Positions 25,786 through 35,016 of a DNA stretch of 64,000 bases are shown piece after piece; position 1 is the stretch's first letter; the number at the start of each line of letters is the position of its first letter. The notes below the pieces were generated by a model. That model was not told where the DNA came from. It ran no database searches and saw only the letters and a program-made list of their open reading frames with translations. The position numbers and the translations under genes were made by a program. This DNA is from Hallella multisaccharivorax DSM 17128 (GTDB taxonomy: Bacteria > Bacteroidota > Bacteroidia > Bacteroidales > Bacteroidaceae), in assembly GCF_000218235.1 (NCBI RefSeq), contig NZ_GL945017.1, positions 1,365,598 through 1,429,597 on the forward strand, in the 5' to 3' direction.

Positions 25786-26727
25786 TTATACTAAATATTG
25801 TGAGCTGATACTCTTCTTGTCTACAACTCTGCGAATGGTCTCAGCGAAAAGCCCTGCAACACTGAGTTGCTTGACTTTAGAGCAGCGTTGTGTGTAAGGG
25901 ATGGAATCAGTAAACACGATTTCTTCCAACGCAGAGTTCTGAACGCGTTCGGAGGCCGGACCACTCATTACGCAGTGTGAGGCACATGCCCTCACACTCT
26001 TTGCGCCACCTTCCAACATGATATTCGCGGCTTTGGTTATGGTGCCGGCAGTATCGACCATATCGTCCACGATAACTACATTTTTACCTTTTACATCACC
26101 AATGATCTGCATGCTCTCTACCACATTGGCGCGTGCGCGTGTCTTGTTACACAAAACAAGTGAGCAGCCTAAATACTTGGCATATGTGTTGGCACGCTTC
26201 GAACCGCCTACGTCGGGAGATGCTATCACAAGATCTTCAAGGTGAAGGCTCTGCACGTATGGGAGCAGAATGTTGCTTGCATAGAGATGATCTACAGGTA
26301 CATTGAAAAAGCCTTGAATCTGATCTGCGTGGAGATCCATGGTAATCAATCGGTCAATCCCTGCGGCTGACAGCATGTCGGCAACGAGTTTAGCGCCGAT
26401 ACTTACACGAGGCTTATCTTTCCGATCCTGCCGTGCCCATCCAAAATAAGGGATGACGGCAATAACATGATTTGCAGAAGCCCGCTTGGCAGCATCGATC
26501 ATCAGAAGTAGCTCCATGAGGTTATCGGAATTAGGAAATGTGCTCTGTACAAGGAATACATCTTTTCCACGAATAGACTCCTCGTACGAAACTGCAAACT
26601 CTCCGTCAGAAAACCTGGTTACGACAAGATTTCCCAGAGGACATCCTAACTCTTGGCATATCTTTTCTGCCAAATAACGGGTGTTAGTGCCGGAGAACAC
26701 TAGGAAAGAGTTTTTTTCTTCACTCAT
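25786..26727 (-). CDS. prs: Ribose-phosphate pyrophosphokinase
   Basis: 313 residues. The PRPP-binding loop VVIVDDMVDTAGTITKAAN (near residues 215-233) and the N-terminal active-site loop FGWARQDRKDKPRVSIGAK (near 95-113) are intact. It makes PRPP from ribose-5-phosphate and ATP, supplying histidine (his genes at 49.7-52.4 kb), purine, pyrimidine and NAD synthesis. The gene has its own promoter box upstream and a divergent neighbour, nspC. Confidence 0.95.
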   Translation of the reverse strand: MSEEKNSFLVFSGTNTRYLAEKICQELGCPLGNLVVTRFSDGEFAVSYEESIRGKDVFLVQSTFPNSDNLMELLLMIDAAKRASANHVIAVIPYFGWARQDRKDKPRVSIGAKLVADMLSAAGIDRLITMDLHADQIQGFFNVPVDHLYASNILLPYVQSLHLEDLVIASPDVGGSKRANTYAKYLGCSLVLCNKTRARANVVESMQIIGDVKGKNVVIVDDMVDTAGTITKAANIMLEGGAKSVRACASHCVMSGPASERVQNSALEEIVFTDSIPYTQRCSKVKQLSVAGLFAETIRRVVDKKSISSQYLV

Positions 26728-26756
26728 TGTTGTGGTATTATAATAGAAGTGTGCTG

Positions 26757-26764
26757 CAAAAGTA
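26757..26764 (-). promoter_or_regulatory. -7 box for prs
   Basis: Reverse-strand TACTTTTG, matching TAnnTTTG, 30 bases before the start codon of prs. Confidence 0.5.
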
Positions 26765-26807
26765 TTAATTTTTCACCAAATTAGCAATAAAATAGGAAAA
26801 TAAAAAT

Positions 26808-26815
26808 TATCTTTG
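26808..26815 (+). promoter_or_regulatory. -7 box for nspC
   Basis: TATCTTTG, matching TAnnTTTG, 29 bases before the start codon of nspC. Confidence 0.55.
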
Positions 26816-26844
26816 CACAAAAAACGGATGATGGTATAGAATAT

Positions 26845-28002
26845 ATGAACTTTGACTTGAATACTTTTAAAGGATTGTCATTTCCTGCTTACATTTTAGA
26901 AGAAAGCAGATTAAGAAAAAATTTGAGACTGATTCACAGTGTTGCACAGGCCGCTGACGTAGAAATCATCCTTGCTTTTAAGGCATATGCGTTGTGGAAG
27001 ACTTTCCCTATCTTTCGGGAATATATTGATGCAACGACTGCAAGCTCTCTTTATGAGGCACGGCTCGGACGGGAAGAATTCGGAAGTCCTACTCATACTT
27101 TTTCCCCTGCTTATACTGACTATGAGGTAGCAGAGATAGCGCGGTGCTCCAGTCATATGACCTTCAACTCTTTGACGCAAATGGAGCGTTATGTCGAAAA
27201 GGCACTAAACGCTAATCCCTCATTGAGTCTTGGCCTTAGAGTCAATCCTGAATATAGTGAGGTGGGGACAGCTATTTATAATCCTTGTGCCCCGGGTACC
27301 CGCTTTGGCATTACTGCCGACAAGCTTCCGCTACGTCTGCCAAGCTGTATAAAAGGATTCCATTGTCATTGTCATTGTGAAAGTGGAGCTGACGTCTTCG
27401 CACGGACACTCAATCATATCGAGCTAATTTTCTCAAAGTGGTTCTGCCAACTGGAATGGATAAATTTTGGAGGAGGGCATCTCATGACAAGACATGATTA
27501 CGCCCCCAGACTGCTCGTCGATACGCTTCATGGTTTTCACAAACGGTATCCTTGGTTGAAGGTCATACTGGAGCCGGGTAGTGCTTTCGGTTGGCAGGCT
27601 GGATCATTAGTGAGCCAAGTTGTTGATATCGTTGAGGATAAAGGGATAAGGACAGCTATTCTCAATGTCAGTTTTACTTGCCATATGCCAGACTGTCTTG
27701 AGATGCCGTACAAACCTACTGTGAGGTTTGCCAAAACTATAGATGAAAACATTGGCGAGCATGTGTATAGATTAGGTGGAAACTCATGCCTTAGCGGTGA
27801 TTTCATGGGCTACTGGCAATTTGATCATGAGTTGGAGATTGGGGAGAATATCATTTTTGAGGATATGCTCCACTATACTACCGTGAAGACGAATATGTTT
27901 AATGGTATTTCACATCCATCCATTATGTTGGCTAAGGCTGACGGAAGCCTTAGCCTTCTCCGTCAGTATACCTATGAAGACTATAAGAGCCGGATGGATT
28001 AA
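26845..28002 (+). CDS. nspC: Carboxynorspermidine decarboxylase
   Basis: 385 residues, fold type III PLP decarboxylase. The PLP lysine lies in EIILAFKAYALWKTFP (Lys near residue 47), and PLP-binding and active-site elements include CHCHCESGADVF, WINFGGGHLMTR and ILEPGSAFG. Length and these segments fit NspC rather than LysA (whose gene is at 46419). It forms spermidine or norspermidine from the carboxy precursor. The partner carboxynorspermidine dehydrogenase gene is not in this window. A promoter box is upstream and a stem-loop overlaps the stop codon. Confidence 0.92.
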   Translation: MNFDLNTFKGLSFPAYILEESRLRKNLRLIHSVAQAADVEIILAFKAYALWKTFPIFREYIDATTASSLYEARLGREEFGSPTHTFSPAYTDYEVAEIARCSSHMTFNSLTQMERYVEKALNANPSLSLGLRVNPEYSEVGTAIYNPCAPGTRFGITADKLPLRLPSCIKGFHCHCHCESGADVFARTLNHIELIFSKWFCQLEWINFGGGHLMTRHDYAPRLLVDTLHGFHKRYPWLKVILEPGSAFGWQAGSLVSQVVDIVEDKGIRTAILNVSFTCHMPDCLEMPYKPTVRFAKTIDENIGEHVYRLGGNSCLSGDFMGYWQFDHELEIGENIIFEDMLHYTTVKTNMFNGISHPSIMLAKADGSLSLLRQYTYEDYKSRMD

Positions 28003-28014
28003 ACCAACCGGCTC
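27987..28014. terminator. Stem-loop at the 3' end of nspC
   Basis: GAGCCGG (27987-27993) pairs with CCGGCTC (28008-28014), with further imperfect pairs inside. It covers the nspC stop and lies between convergent genes. No T-tract follows. Confidence 0.4.
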
Positions 28015-28028
28015 CCGAATATTATGGT

Positions 28029-29432
28029 TTATCTATATTGGGCGATGAACTCCTCTACATCCTTTGGATGATAGGGGATACGATCCTTTCCAATAAATCT
28101 GCATCCATCCTTAGTGATAAGCAGGTCGTCCTCCAAGCGGATACCACCAAAGTCTTTATAAGTCTCGAGCTTGTCGAAGTTGATAAACTCCTTACAATGC
28201 CCGGAGGCCTTCCAATCGTCAATGAGTGCAGGTATGAAATAGATCCCTGGCTCATCAGTCACGACGAAGCCCTCTTGCAGGCGGCGACCCATACGCAGGC
28301 AGTTAGTACCAAATTGCTCGAGGTTGGGGCGGACCTCATCGTCAAAACCTACATTGATTTGGTCGAACGACTCCATGTCGTGAACATCCATTCCCATCAT
28401 GTGTCCTAAACCGTGTACCATAAACATGGCGTGAGCACCGGCTGCTACTGCTTCTTCTGTATCGCCCTTCATCAGTCCGATCTCTTTGAGGCGATCTGTG
28501 ATCAGTCGGCAAACACCGAAATGCACATCCCACCATTTGACACCTGGCTTTGCAACAGAGAGTGCATAATCGTGAGCAGCCTCAACGATGGAGTAGATCT
28601 CAAGTTGTCTTTGGTCAAAATGACCACTGACAGGTGTTGTACGTGTATTGTCAGAACAGTAGTGATCCATGGTTTCGGCACCGGCATCGCACAGCATTAG
28701 TTTTCCTGCCTGCAGCTTGCTCATGGACGGAGCTCCGTGCTGAATCTCACCATGTTGTGAAAGAATGGTGGGGAAGCTAACCATAGATCCCATACTGTTG
28801 GCAATCCCATCTAAGGCACCGGCTATTTCCTTCTCCACGACTCCCGGACGGCACATTTTCATAGCTGTGGTATGCATTTTGTACCCAATGATGGCAGCTC
28901 TCTCAAGTTCGTCAATCTCTTCTTGGGTCTTTGTGGAACGCATCTTAACGACGGCTTTGATAAGGTCCATAGAAGCACTTTCCTTCTGTTGGTTAGGATG
29001 GATACCAAGCAAGTCGAAGATTTGGATCTTGATGTCAGCGCGGTAGGGTGGGAGAAAATGAATCTTTCTGTGAAGACGCATGGCATCGTTACAGAGAGTC
29101 TTCAGTGTTTTCATGGGGACAGAGTTCTTTACGCCAACTTGTTCTGCCATGTCGTGAACGCTGTCCACCGAACCATACCATACGATGTCGTCAATACTGA
29201 TGTCATCGCCAACGAGAGTCTCAATATCATTATCGACATCGATTACTCCGACCAGGCCGTCTCGCTGCTGACCGAAATAGTAAAGGAATGAGGAGTCCTG
29301 ACGAAAGGGATAATATGTGTTGTGGGGGAAGTTGGCAGGAGCTCCGTTATTACCAAAAAGAAGGATTACGCCATTGCCAACAAGCTTCTTCAGCTTTGCG
29401 CGGCGATTGATGTAGGTTTCTTTGCTGAACAT
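28029..29432 (-). CDS. Xaa-Pro aminopeptidase (aminopeptidase P family)
   Basis: 467 residues from ATG 29432. An upstream in-frame start at 29483 would be upstream of the promoter box at 29465-29472. The creatinase-type N-terminal domain (residues 1-170) begins FSKETYINRRAKLKKLVGNG. The pita-bread metallopeptidase domain shows the metal ligands in LMLCDAGAETMDHYCSDNTR (two Asp), HGLGHMMGMDVHD (His), VVTDEPGIYF (Glu) and GGIRLEDDLLIT (Glu). It removes N-terminal residues ahead of proline. It lacks a signal peptide. Confidence 0.92.
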   Translation of the reverse strand: MFSKETYINRRAKLKKLVGNGVILLFGNNGAPANFPHNTYYPFRQDSSFLYYFGQQRDGLVGVIDVDNDIETLVGDDISIDDIVWYGSVDSVHDMAEQVGVKNSVPMKTLKTLCNDAMRLHRKIHFLPPYRADIKIQIFDLLGIHPNQQKESASMDLIKAVVKMRSTKTQEEIDELERAAIIGYKMHTTAMKMCRPGVVEKEIAGALDGIANSMGSMVSFPTILSQHGEIQHGAPSMSKLQAGKLMLCDAGAETMDHYCSDNTRTTPVSGHFDQRQLEIYSIVEAAHDYALSVAKPGVKWWDVHFGVCRLITDRLKEIGLMKGDTEEAVAAGAHAMFMVHGLGHMMGMDVHDMESFDQINVGFDDEVRPNLEQFGTNCLRMGRRLQEGFVVTDEPGIYFIPALIDDWKASGHCKEFINFDKLETYKDFGGIRLEDDLLITKDGCRFIGKDRIPYHPKDVEEFIAQYR

Positions 29433-29464
29433 AATATGAATGCTTTTATTAATAGTTTTCGTGG

Positions 29465-29472
29465 CAAAGTTA
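29465..29472 (-). promoter_or_regulatory. -7 box for aminopeptidase P
   Basis: Reverse-strand TAACTTTG, 33 bases before the chosen start. Divergent promoter of the patatin gene lies at 29495-29502. Confidence 0.6.
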
Positions 29473-29494
29473 CGAAACTTCAATAGAAAAGTCT

Positions 29495-29502
29495 TAACTT
29501 TG
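29495..29502 (+). promoter_or_regulatory. -7 box for the patatin gene
   Basis: TAACTTTG, 23 bases before the patatin start. Confidence 0.6.
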
Positions 29503-29524
29503 CAAACAAAATAACACTTTTTAT

Positions 29525-30385
29525 ATGCAGATTGATCCTCATTCTATGGGCTTGGTGCTTGAAGGTGGCGGCATGCGTGGTGTATTCACCAGTGGAGTAC
29601 TGGACGCCTTTATGAAACACGGTGTGTACTTTGACTATATTGTTGCCGTTTCGGCAGGTGCATGCAATGGTATGAGCTATGTCTCTCATCAACCTCGACG
29701 AGCACGGCTATCAAACATAGATTTTCTTGCCAAATACGATTACATCGGCTTGCGTCATCTTGTGACTCAGGGTTGTATCTTTGACCAGAGACTTTTGTAT
29801 GACCGTTTCCCCAACGAGCTTATCCCATTCGATTACGACGAGTTCTTCAAGCATTCTGCTGGATTTGAGGTGGTTACAACAAATTGTATTACTGGACGTA
29901 GTGAATATCTTACTGAAACTCATGACCGCCAACGCACCTGTGACCTTGCGCGAGCATCCAGCTCTCTGCCTTATGTGAGTAAAGTGACATGGATTGACGG
30001 ACGGCCGATGCTGGATGGAGGTATCATTGACTCTATCCCCATAAAGAGAGCGCAGGAGACAGGACATGCCTTCAATGTAGTTGTCACCACACGAAATTAC
30101 GGCTTCAGGGAATCAGGGAGAGACCGTAAACAGCCTCCTTTCATCTATCGTAGTTATCCGCGCTTACGTGTAGCTTTGAGCCATCGGATAGAAGCCTATA
30201 ACAAACAGCTTCAGATGGTTGAAGATATGGAGCGTGACGGACTGATAACTGTGATCCGCCCAATGAATCCCATGGAAGTTCATCGAATAGAAAAGGATAC
30301 TGTTAAGCTTGAGCATCTTTATGAGGAAGGTTTCAAACTTGGAGAAGAATTCTGTACTCAGAATGAAATTCTAAAAAGAGGGTAG
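29525..30385 (+). CDS. Patatin-like phospholipase (YjjU-like)
   Basis: 286 residues. The patatin oxyanion loop is LVLEGGGMRGVFTSGVL (residues 10-26), the nucleophile is the Ser in IVAVSAGACNG near residue 44, and the catalytic Asp lies in MLDGGIIDSIPI near residue 165. The usual G-x-S-x-G elbow has Ala in the first position (AVSAGA). The length and the following MSYVSHQPRRA fit the bacterial YjjU group. The substrate is unknown; it has no signal peptide or membrane segment and is probably cytoplasmic. It stands alone. Confidence 0.88.
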   Translation: MQIDPHSMGLVLEGGGMRGVFTSGVLDAFMKHGVYFDYIVAVSAGACNGMSYVSHQPRRARLSNIDFLAKYDYIGLRHLVTQGCIFDQRLLYDRFPNELIPFDYDEFFKHSAGFEVVTTNCITGRSEYLTETHDRQRTCDLARASSSLPYVSKVTWIDGRPMLDGGIIDSIPIKRAQETGHAFNVVVTTRNYGFRESGRDRKQPPFIYRSYPRLRVALSHRIEAYNKQLQMVEDMERDGLITVIRPMNPMEVHRIEKDTVKLEHLYEEGFKLGEEFCTQNEILKRG

Positions 30386-30445
30386 GGATACACAATAATA
30401 GCATTTCCTTTCCCTCCCTTTATTATACCTTTATTATATATAGCC

Positions 30446-31912
30446 TTAAAGTATTCCTGCTTTTCCAGCGACGATTAGCAAACTGAATCCTAAGATGAGT
30501 GTAATGACACCAATCAGTATTCCAGATTTTGCCATATCCTTTTGCTGGATAAGTCCCGTTGAATAGGCGATGGCATTAGGTGGTGTGGAAATGGGAAGAC
30601 ACATGGCAGCCGATGCAGCAACGGCTATTCCTATCAGGATGGTTGAGCTGCCCCCGATTAAGCTCAGTTTATTACCCATTCCATCACATACGACAGAAAG
30701 AATAGGGATGAGTAAGGCTGCTGTAGCCGTGTTGCTGATAAAATTAGAGAGGAAGTAGCAAACGAGTCCTGCGATCATCAGGATGACAATTGGACTCCAC
30801 TCTCCGAAAGGTATTGATTCTACTGCTGCTTTAGCCAGGCCGGTTCCGTTCATGGCCAAACCTAAGGCAAAGCCTCCTGCAACCATCCAGATGACACCCC
30901 AATCAATTGCTTGCAGATCTTTGGCGGTGATAACACCAGTGAATGCAAACACGGCGATGGGAAGCATGGCAGTGGTATTGGCATTGACACCGATTTTCTT
31001 ACCGAAAATCCAAAGGAGAATAGTCAGTATGAATGTGATGCCTACAACTACCGTGCGCCAATTATGTTGCATGTCGCCTTCAATCTTCAATTCAATCGTC
31101 TTCTGAGAGAAAGGGAAAAGCTTGCGAAGCAGAAACCATGCAATAATCAGTAAAATGATCACCAACGGGGCCATTACTGCCATCCATTGTCCAAAGCTGA
31201 TATCCATATTCATGCCTGTAGGATCGTTCAATACCTTGTAAGCAAAGGCATTTGGAGGAGTGCCTATAGGAGTTCCCATACCACCGAGATTGGCTCCTAT
31301 TGGAATAGCCATCGTTAAGGCTATGCGTCCTTTTCCGTTAGCTGGCAAAGCCTTGAAAACGGGGGTAAGGAAGGTTAGCATCATGGCTGCGGTGGCAGTA
31401 TTGGAAATGAACATGGAAAAGATTCCAGTAATGAGCAGAAACCCTAAAAGAACATTCTCGCTTCTTTTTCCGAAAGGTTTAATCATTGTTTTGGCCATCC
31501 AAACATCTAAACCAGATTTGGTGGCTGCTATCGCAAGAATAAAACCACCAAGAAACAGAATAATTGTGGGGTCTGCGAAGCAAGCCATGATGCCCACTGA
31601 ATCGAGAAACTGGCCATATTTACCCTCTGATCCCTGCATGAACTTGAACGAAGAGTTGCTGACAAAGAAAAGGAGGACAAATATAATTGTGACAGATGTA
31701 GCCCATGCCGGAATAGCTTCTGTGAGCCATAGCATAACAGCCATGACAAAAATTGCAATGACACGCTGTTGTACTATTGTAAGGCCTTCGATTCCGAAAA
31801 CACCTGATGGCAGATTCCAAACGATGAGTGTCACCAATGCGGTCAGGAAAAACCAAAAGGCTTTTTTCTTGTTAAAATGTCCGGTCAAGGCGTTTTTGAC
31901 TGTCTCTTGCAT
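30446..31912 (-). CDS. SLC13-family (DASS) sodium:anion symporter
   Basis: 488-residue inner membrane protein with about twelve hydrophobic segments. The two SNT-type motifs of the DASS family are visible: MFISNTATAAMMLTFLTP (first half) and NFISNTATAALLIPIL (second half), with IGTPPNAFAYKVL and ISTPPNAIAYSTG as the accompanying Pro-Pro elements. Together they form the sodium and carboxylate site. The substrate is probably a C4-dicarboxylate or sulfate-type anion. It is a single gene in its direction, with no obvious -7 box in the 70 bases upstream. Confidence 0.88.
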   Translation of the reverse strand: MQETVKNALTGHFNKKKAFWFFLTALVTLIVWNLPSGVFGIEGLTIVQQRVIAIFVMAVMLWLTEAIPAWATSVTIIFVLLFFVSNSSFKFMQGSEGKYGQFLDSVGIMACFADPTIILFLGGFILAIAATKSGLDVWMAKTMIKPFGKRSENVLLGFLLITGIFSMFISNTATAAMMLTFLTPVFKALPANGKGRIALTMAIPIGANLGGMGTPIGTPPNAFAYKVLNDPTGMNMDISFGQWMAVMAPLVIILLIIAWFLLRKLFPFSQKTIELKIEGDMQHNWRTVVVGITFILTILLWIFGKKIGVNANTTAMLPIAVFAFTGVITAKDLQAIDWGVIWMVAGGFALGLAMNGTGLAKAAVESIPFGEWSPIVILMIAGLVCYFLSNFISNTATAALLIPILSVVCDGMGNKLSLIGGSSTILIGIAVAASAAMCLPISTPPNAIAYSTGLIQQKDMAKSGILIGVITLILGFSLLIVAGKAGIL

Positions 31913-31980
31913 AGGTATAATAATATTTTGGTAAAAAGTTAGTTTTTAGGATGAAACAGTTGGAGAAGAAGCAGAAGAGA

Positions 31981-32373
31981 CTACTTTGAATCTTTAGCTT
32001 CGGTCATGACTCCTTCAATATAGAGACGGGTCATTTCCGGAATGCCATTGGTTCTCACCGTTACGGTTTTCTTGAAGTGACCGGGAAACTTTCCTTTACC
32101 GTTGTAGGTAATAGTAATGGTTCCTTTCTCTCCTGGTTTGACGGGTGTCTTCGTGTACTTTGGTACTGTGCATCCACAGCTTGCCACTGCCTGATTGATG
32201 ATAAGCGGCTTGTCGCCAGTGTTTGTGAAAGTAAATGTGCATTGCTGTACAGGGTCATTCTCAGAGAATGTCCCCAGGTCGCTCGAGAGCTTGTCAAACG
32301 TGATTTTTGCTTGCGCAAAAGTCAGCGTAAGACCGGCTACAAACATAAGTGTAGTTAAAAGAAATCTTTTCAT
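31981..32373 (-). CDS. DUF1573 exported protein
   Basis: 130 residues with a signal peptide (KRFLLTTLMFVAGLTLTFA). The mature part is the Ig-like DUF1573 domain, with the sequence VASCGCTVPKYTKTPVKPGE that marks the family and TITYNGKGKFPGHFKKTVTV. Members are common in Bacteroidetes periplasm; the function is not established. A Bacteroidetes promoter lies at 32425-32432, giving a leader of about 45 bases. Confidence 0.88.
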   Translation of the reverse strand: MKRFLLTTLMFVAGLTLTFAQAKITFDKLSSDLGTFSENDPVQQCTFTFTNTGDKPLIINQAVASCGCTVPKYTKTPVKPGEKGTITITYNGKGKFPGHFKKTVTVRTNGIPEMTRLYIEGVMTEAKDSK

Positions 32374-32424
32374 TTTAGAGATTCATTTGTTATTTTATTT
32401 TCTCTTTTTCATCTTTAAACACTG

Positions 32425-32432
32425 CAAAAATA
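32425..32432 (-). promoter_or_regulatory. -7 box for DUF1573 gene
   Basis: Reverse-strand TATTTTTG, 52 bases before the start codon. Confidence 0.5.
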
Positions 32433-32527
32433 AGAAAACTTTTATATGTTTGTTATGAAAAGAATGTCTTTTAACATTATTTTTACTGCTTCTTATCGTG
32501 ACATGATTCTTTTCAATTTTTTTGTTG

Positions 32528-32535
32528 TAATTTTG
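32528..32535 (+). promoter_or_regulatory. -7 box for aspS
   Basis: TAATTTTG, 28 bases before the start codon of aspS. Confidence 0.55.
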
Positions 32536-32563
32536 CGTCCAAGAAAGACTTACTATATTTATT

Positions 32564-34333
32564 ATGTATAGAACCAATACTTGCGGAGAGCTTCGCCTCT
32601 CCGACACTGGCCGCGAGGTTACACTTGCAGGTTGGGTGCAGCGTACCCGTAAAATGGGAGGAATGACATTTGTCGATCTTCGTGATCGATTTGGTATCAC
32701 GCAGTTAGTTTTCAATGAGGCAGCCGGTAAGAATTTGTGGGAGCAGGCAAACAGGCTTGGGCGGGAATACTGTATACAGGTAAAGGGCGTCGTTTCCGAG
32801 CGTCAGAGCAAAAATGACAAAATGAGTACGGGTGACATCGAGATTATCGTTAGTAAATTAATGATTCTTAGTCCTTCACTCACTCCTCCTTTTACCATTG
32901 AAGATAACACGGATGGTGGTGACGATCTCCGTATGAAATATCGTTATCTTGACCTTCGACGTTCATGTGTACGTAAAAACCTTGAGCTGCGTCATCGCAT
33001 GACAATTCTCATCCGTAATTTCTTGGATGCACGTCAGTTCATGGAAATAGAGACTCCCATGTTGATAGGCTCTACTCCGGAGGGCGCGCGTGACTTTGTC
33101 GTTCCCTCACGCATGAATCCCGGGCAGTTTTATGCGCTTCCGCAAAGCCCGCAGACCTTGAAACAACTTTTGATGGTAGCTGGCATGGACCGCTATTTTC
33201 AGATAGTGAAATGTTTCCGTGATGAGGATCTGCGTGCAGATCGTCAGCCAGAGTTTACTCAGGTGGACTGTGAGATGAGTTTCGTTGATCAAGACGATGT
33301 TATCAATCTGTTTGAGGGCATGTGCCGTATGCTTTTTAAAGAAATCCGTGGGGTAGAGCTTCCTCAGCCATTACAACAAATGACTTGGAAGGAAGCTATG
33401 AAACGCTTTGGTTCTGATAAGCCTGACCTGAGGTTCGGCATGGAATTCGTTGAGTTAATGGATGACTTAAAAGAAACAGGTTCTTTCTCGGTATTCAATG
33501 AAGCTACTTACATTGGGGGAATAGTTGTTCCTGGTTGTGCTGACTACAGCCGCAAACAACTTAATGAGCTCACCGACTTTGTTAAGAAACCACAGATAGG
33601 CGCCAAGGGTTTGGTCTATATTAAATTTAATAATGATAGCACGGTCAAGAGCTCAATCGACAAATTTTATACCCAAGAGCAACTGATGAAAGTAAAGACG
33701 ACGACAGGTGCAAAGGATGGTGATCTGGTCTTGATTTTAAGCGGAGACAATGCAAACAAGACCCGCATTCAGCTTTGCTCACTACGCTTGGAAATGGGTG
33801 ACCGACTTGGACTTCGTGATAAGAATGTCTTTAAGTGCCTATGGATTATAGATTTCCCGCTCTTTGAATGGAGTGATGAGGAACAACGGCTTATGGCTAC
33901 ACACCATCCATTTACGATGCCAAACCCTGATGATATACCTTTTTTGGATGAACATCCGGAAAAAGTACGCGCCAAGGCTTATGACTTTGTTTGTAATGGC
34001 ATAGAAGTAGGTGGCGGATCTTTGAGAATCCATGATACCAATCTTCAGGAAAAGATGTTTGAGGTACTTGGTTTCACCAAAGAGCGGGCTGAAGCCCAGT
34101 TCGGCTTCCTAATGAATGCATTTAAGTATGGCGCTCCACCTCATGCTGGCCTTGCCTTCGGTCTCGATCGTTTTGTGAGCATTCTCGCCGGTCTCGATTC
34201 CATTCGCGATTGCATTGCTTTCCCGAAAAATAACAGTGGACGTGATGTGATGCTTGATGCTCCGTCAGAGTTGGATCAGAAACAGTTGGATGAGCTTCAT
34301 TTGGCGGTGAATCCGGTAAAGACAAACAGTTGA
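32564..34333 (+). CDS. aspS: Aspartyl-tRNA synthetase
   Basis: 589 residues, bacterial type. An N-terminal OB anticodon-binding domain ([16 protein letters not shown]) is followed by the class II catalytic core: motif 1 within [15 protein letters not shown], motif 2 [20 protein letters not shown] and motif 3 [19 protein letters not shown]. The GAD insertion (residues 310-420) is present, as in the bacterial type. It charges tRNA-Asp. The gene has its own promoter and a terminator about 100 bases downstream of the stop. Confidence 0.97.
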   Translation: MYRTNTCGELRLSDTGREVTLAGWVQRTRKMGGMTFVDLRDRFGITQLVFNEAAGKNLWEQANRLGREYCIQVKGVVSERQSKNDKMSTGDIEIIVSKLMILSPSLTPPFTIEDNTDGGDDLRMKYRYLDLRRSCVRKNLELRHRMTILIRNFLDARQFMEIETPMLIGSTPEGARDFVVPSRMNPGQFYALPQSPQTLKQLLMVAGMDRYFQIVKCFRDEDLRADRQPEFTQVDCEMSFVDQDDVINLFEGMCRMLFKEIRGVELPQPLQQMTWKEAMKRFGSDKPDLRFGMEFVELMDDLKETGSFSVFNEATYIGGIVVPGCADYSRKQLNELTDFVKKPQIGAKGLVYIKFNNDSTVKSSIDKFYTQEQLMKVKTTTGAKDGDLVLILSGDNANKTRIQLCSLRLEMGDRLGLRDKNVFKCLWIIDFPLFEWSDEEQRLMATHHPFTMPNPDDIPFLDEHPEKVRAKAYDFVCNGIEVGGGSLRIHDTNLQEKMFEVLGFTKERAEAQFGFLMNAFKYGAPPHAGLAFGLDRFVSILAGLDSIRDCIAFPKNNSGRDVMLDAPSELDQKQLDELHLAVNPVKTNS

Positions 34334-34384
34334 TACATTAGATTGAGGCTTGGATGTTAGGAACAAATATCCAAACCTCTATTC

Positions 34385-34430
34385 TTGATTTATATCAAAT
34401 AAAAGCACTTATAGAATTGATATAAATCAA
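34385..34430. repeat. Perfect 14-bp inverted repeat, 18-base spacing
   Basis: TTGATTTATATCAA (34385-34398) and TTGATATAAATCAA (34417-34430) are exact reverse complements. It lies between aspS and its terminator hairpin. It could form a large RNA stem or be a binding site for a dimeric regulator. Confidence 0.8.
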
Positions 34431-34431
34431 T

Positions 34432-34465
34432 AAAATGAGAAAATGTGGCTTATTCTCATTTTTTA
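34432..34465 (+). terminator. Intrinsic terminator of aspS
   Basis: AAAATGAGAA (34432-34441) pairs with TTCTCATTTT (34453-34462) over an 11-base loop; the T-run continues to 34464. Confidence 0.7.
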
Positions 34466-34511
34466 ATGACTTTTCTCTTGCATTTATCTATCTCCTTTAA
34501 AATTAATTTGT

Positions 34512-34519
34512 TACATTTG
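34512..34519 (+). promoter_or_regulatory. -7 box for the DUF2582 gene
   Basis: TACATTTG, matching TAnnTTTG, about 58 bases before the start codon. Confidence 0.5.
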
Positions 34520-34576
34520 CAGCCAGAATAGAGAAGAAGTTTAAGTTCATTTATTTTCAACAAAAATTACTAAATT

Positions 34577-34867
34577 ATGGCAAGGAAGAAAGCTACAGAA
34601 GAGAAGGCCGCAGTGAAGGCAGTCGCTCCTAAGAAGACGACAGAGAAAAAGGCTTCAAAGAAAGAAGAAATTTTCGTTGATGCAGAGAATGCTGGTTTTC
34701 GTGCTGGCGATGTTTACAATGCACTGCATGATAACGAGGGGGCTAAGTCCGTTGCAGAGCTTGTTAAGTTGACAGGCAAGACTACTGTTGAGGTACTCTT
34801 GGGCATAGGTTGGCTTCTTAAAGAAGGCAAGCTGAAGGGAGAAGGCGGAAAGGTCGTTCTCGCTTAA
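34577..34867 (+). CDS. Winged-helix DUF2582 protein with Lys-rich tail
   Basis: 96 residues. The first 33 residues are strongly basic (repeated KK, Ala and Glu), like the tails of nucleoid proteins. Residues 40-96 form a DUF2582-type winged helix: RAGDVYNALHDNEGAKSVAE, KTTVEVLLGIGWLLKEGKL. It may bind DNA; the basic N-terminus supports this. It is a single gene with its own promoter and terminator. The family is well known by sequence; its role is not. Confidence 0.82.
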   Translation: MARKKATEEKAAVKAVAPKKTTEKKASKKEEIFVDAENAGFRAGDVYNALHDNEGAKSVAELVKLTGKTTVEVLLGIGWLLKEGKLKGEGGKVVLA

Positions 34868-34911
34868 TATTTTCTGCACCTCTTAGGAAAAACTCATTAT
34901 CTTTATAAATG

Positions 34912-34944
34912 CAGCTCAATGAATTAATTATTGGGCTGTTTTTT
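34912..34944 (+). terminator. Intrinsic terminator of the DUF2582 gene
   Basis: CAGCTCAAT (34912-34920) pairs with ATTGGGCTG (34930-34938), with one G-T pair, 9-base loop, followed by six T. Confidence 0.75.
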
Positions 34945-35016
34945 ATTCCCCCTTTAAACCAATAAATCATAGTTTCGTCTAATGTTATAGAACAAAGAAT
35001 ATGAAAAGCAAAAGCA

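Noticed and set aside
29525..30385. Loss of activity in the patatin because AVSAGA lacks the first Gly of GxSxG
   Set aside because: The Ser, oxyanion loop and Asp are all present, and a small residue at this position is tolerated in hydrolases; not enough to call it inactive.
31260..31934. Plus-strand ORF of 224 codons
   Set aside because: Antisense to the SLC13-type symporter gene, whose two SNT motifs are clear; it is a shadow.
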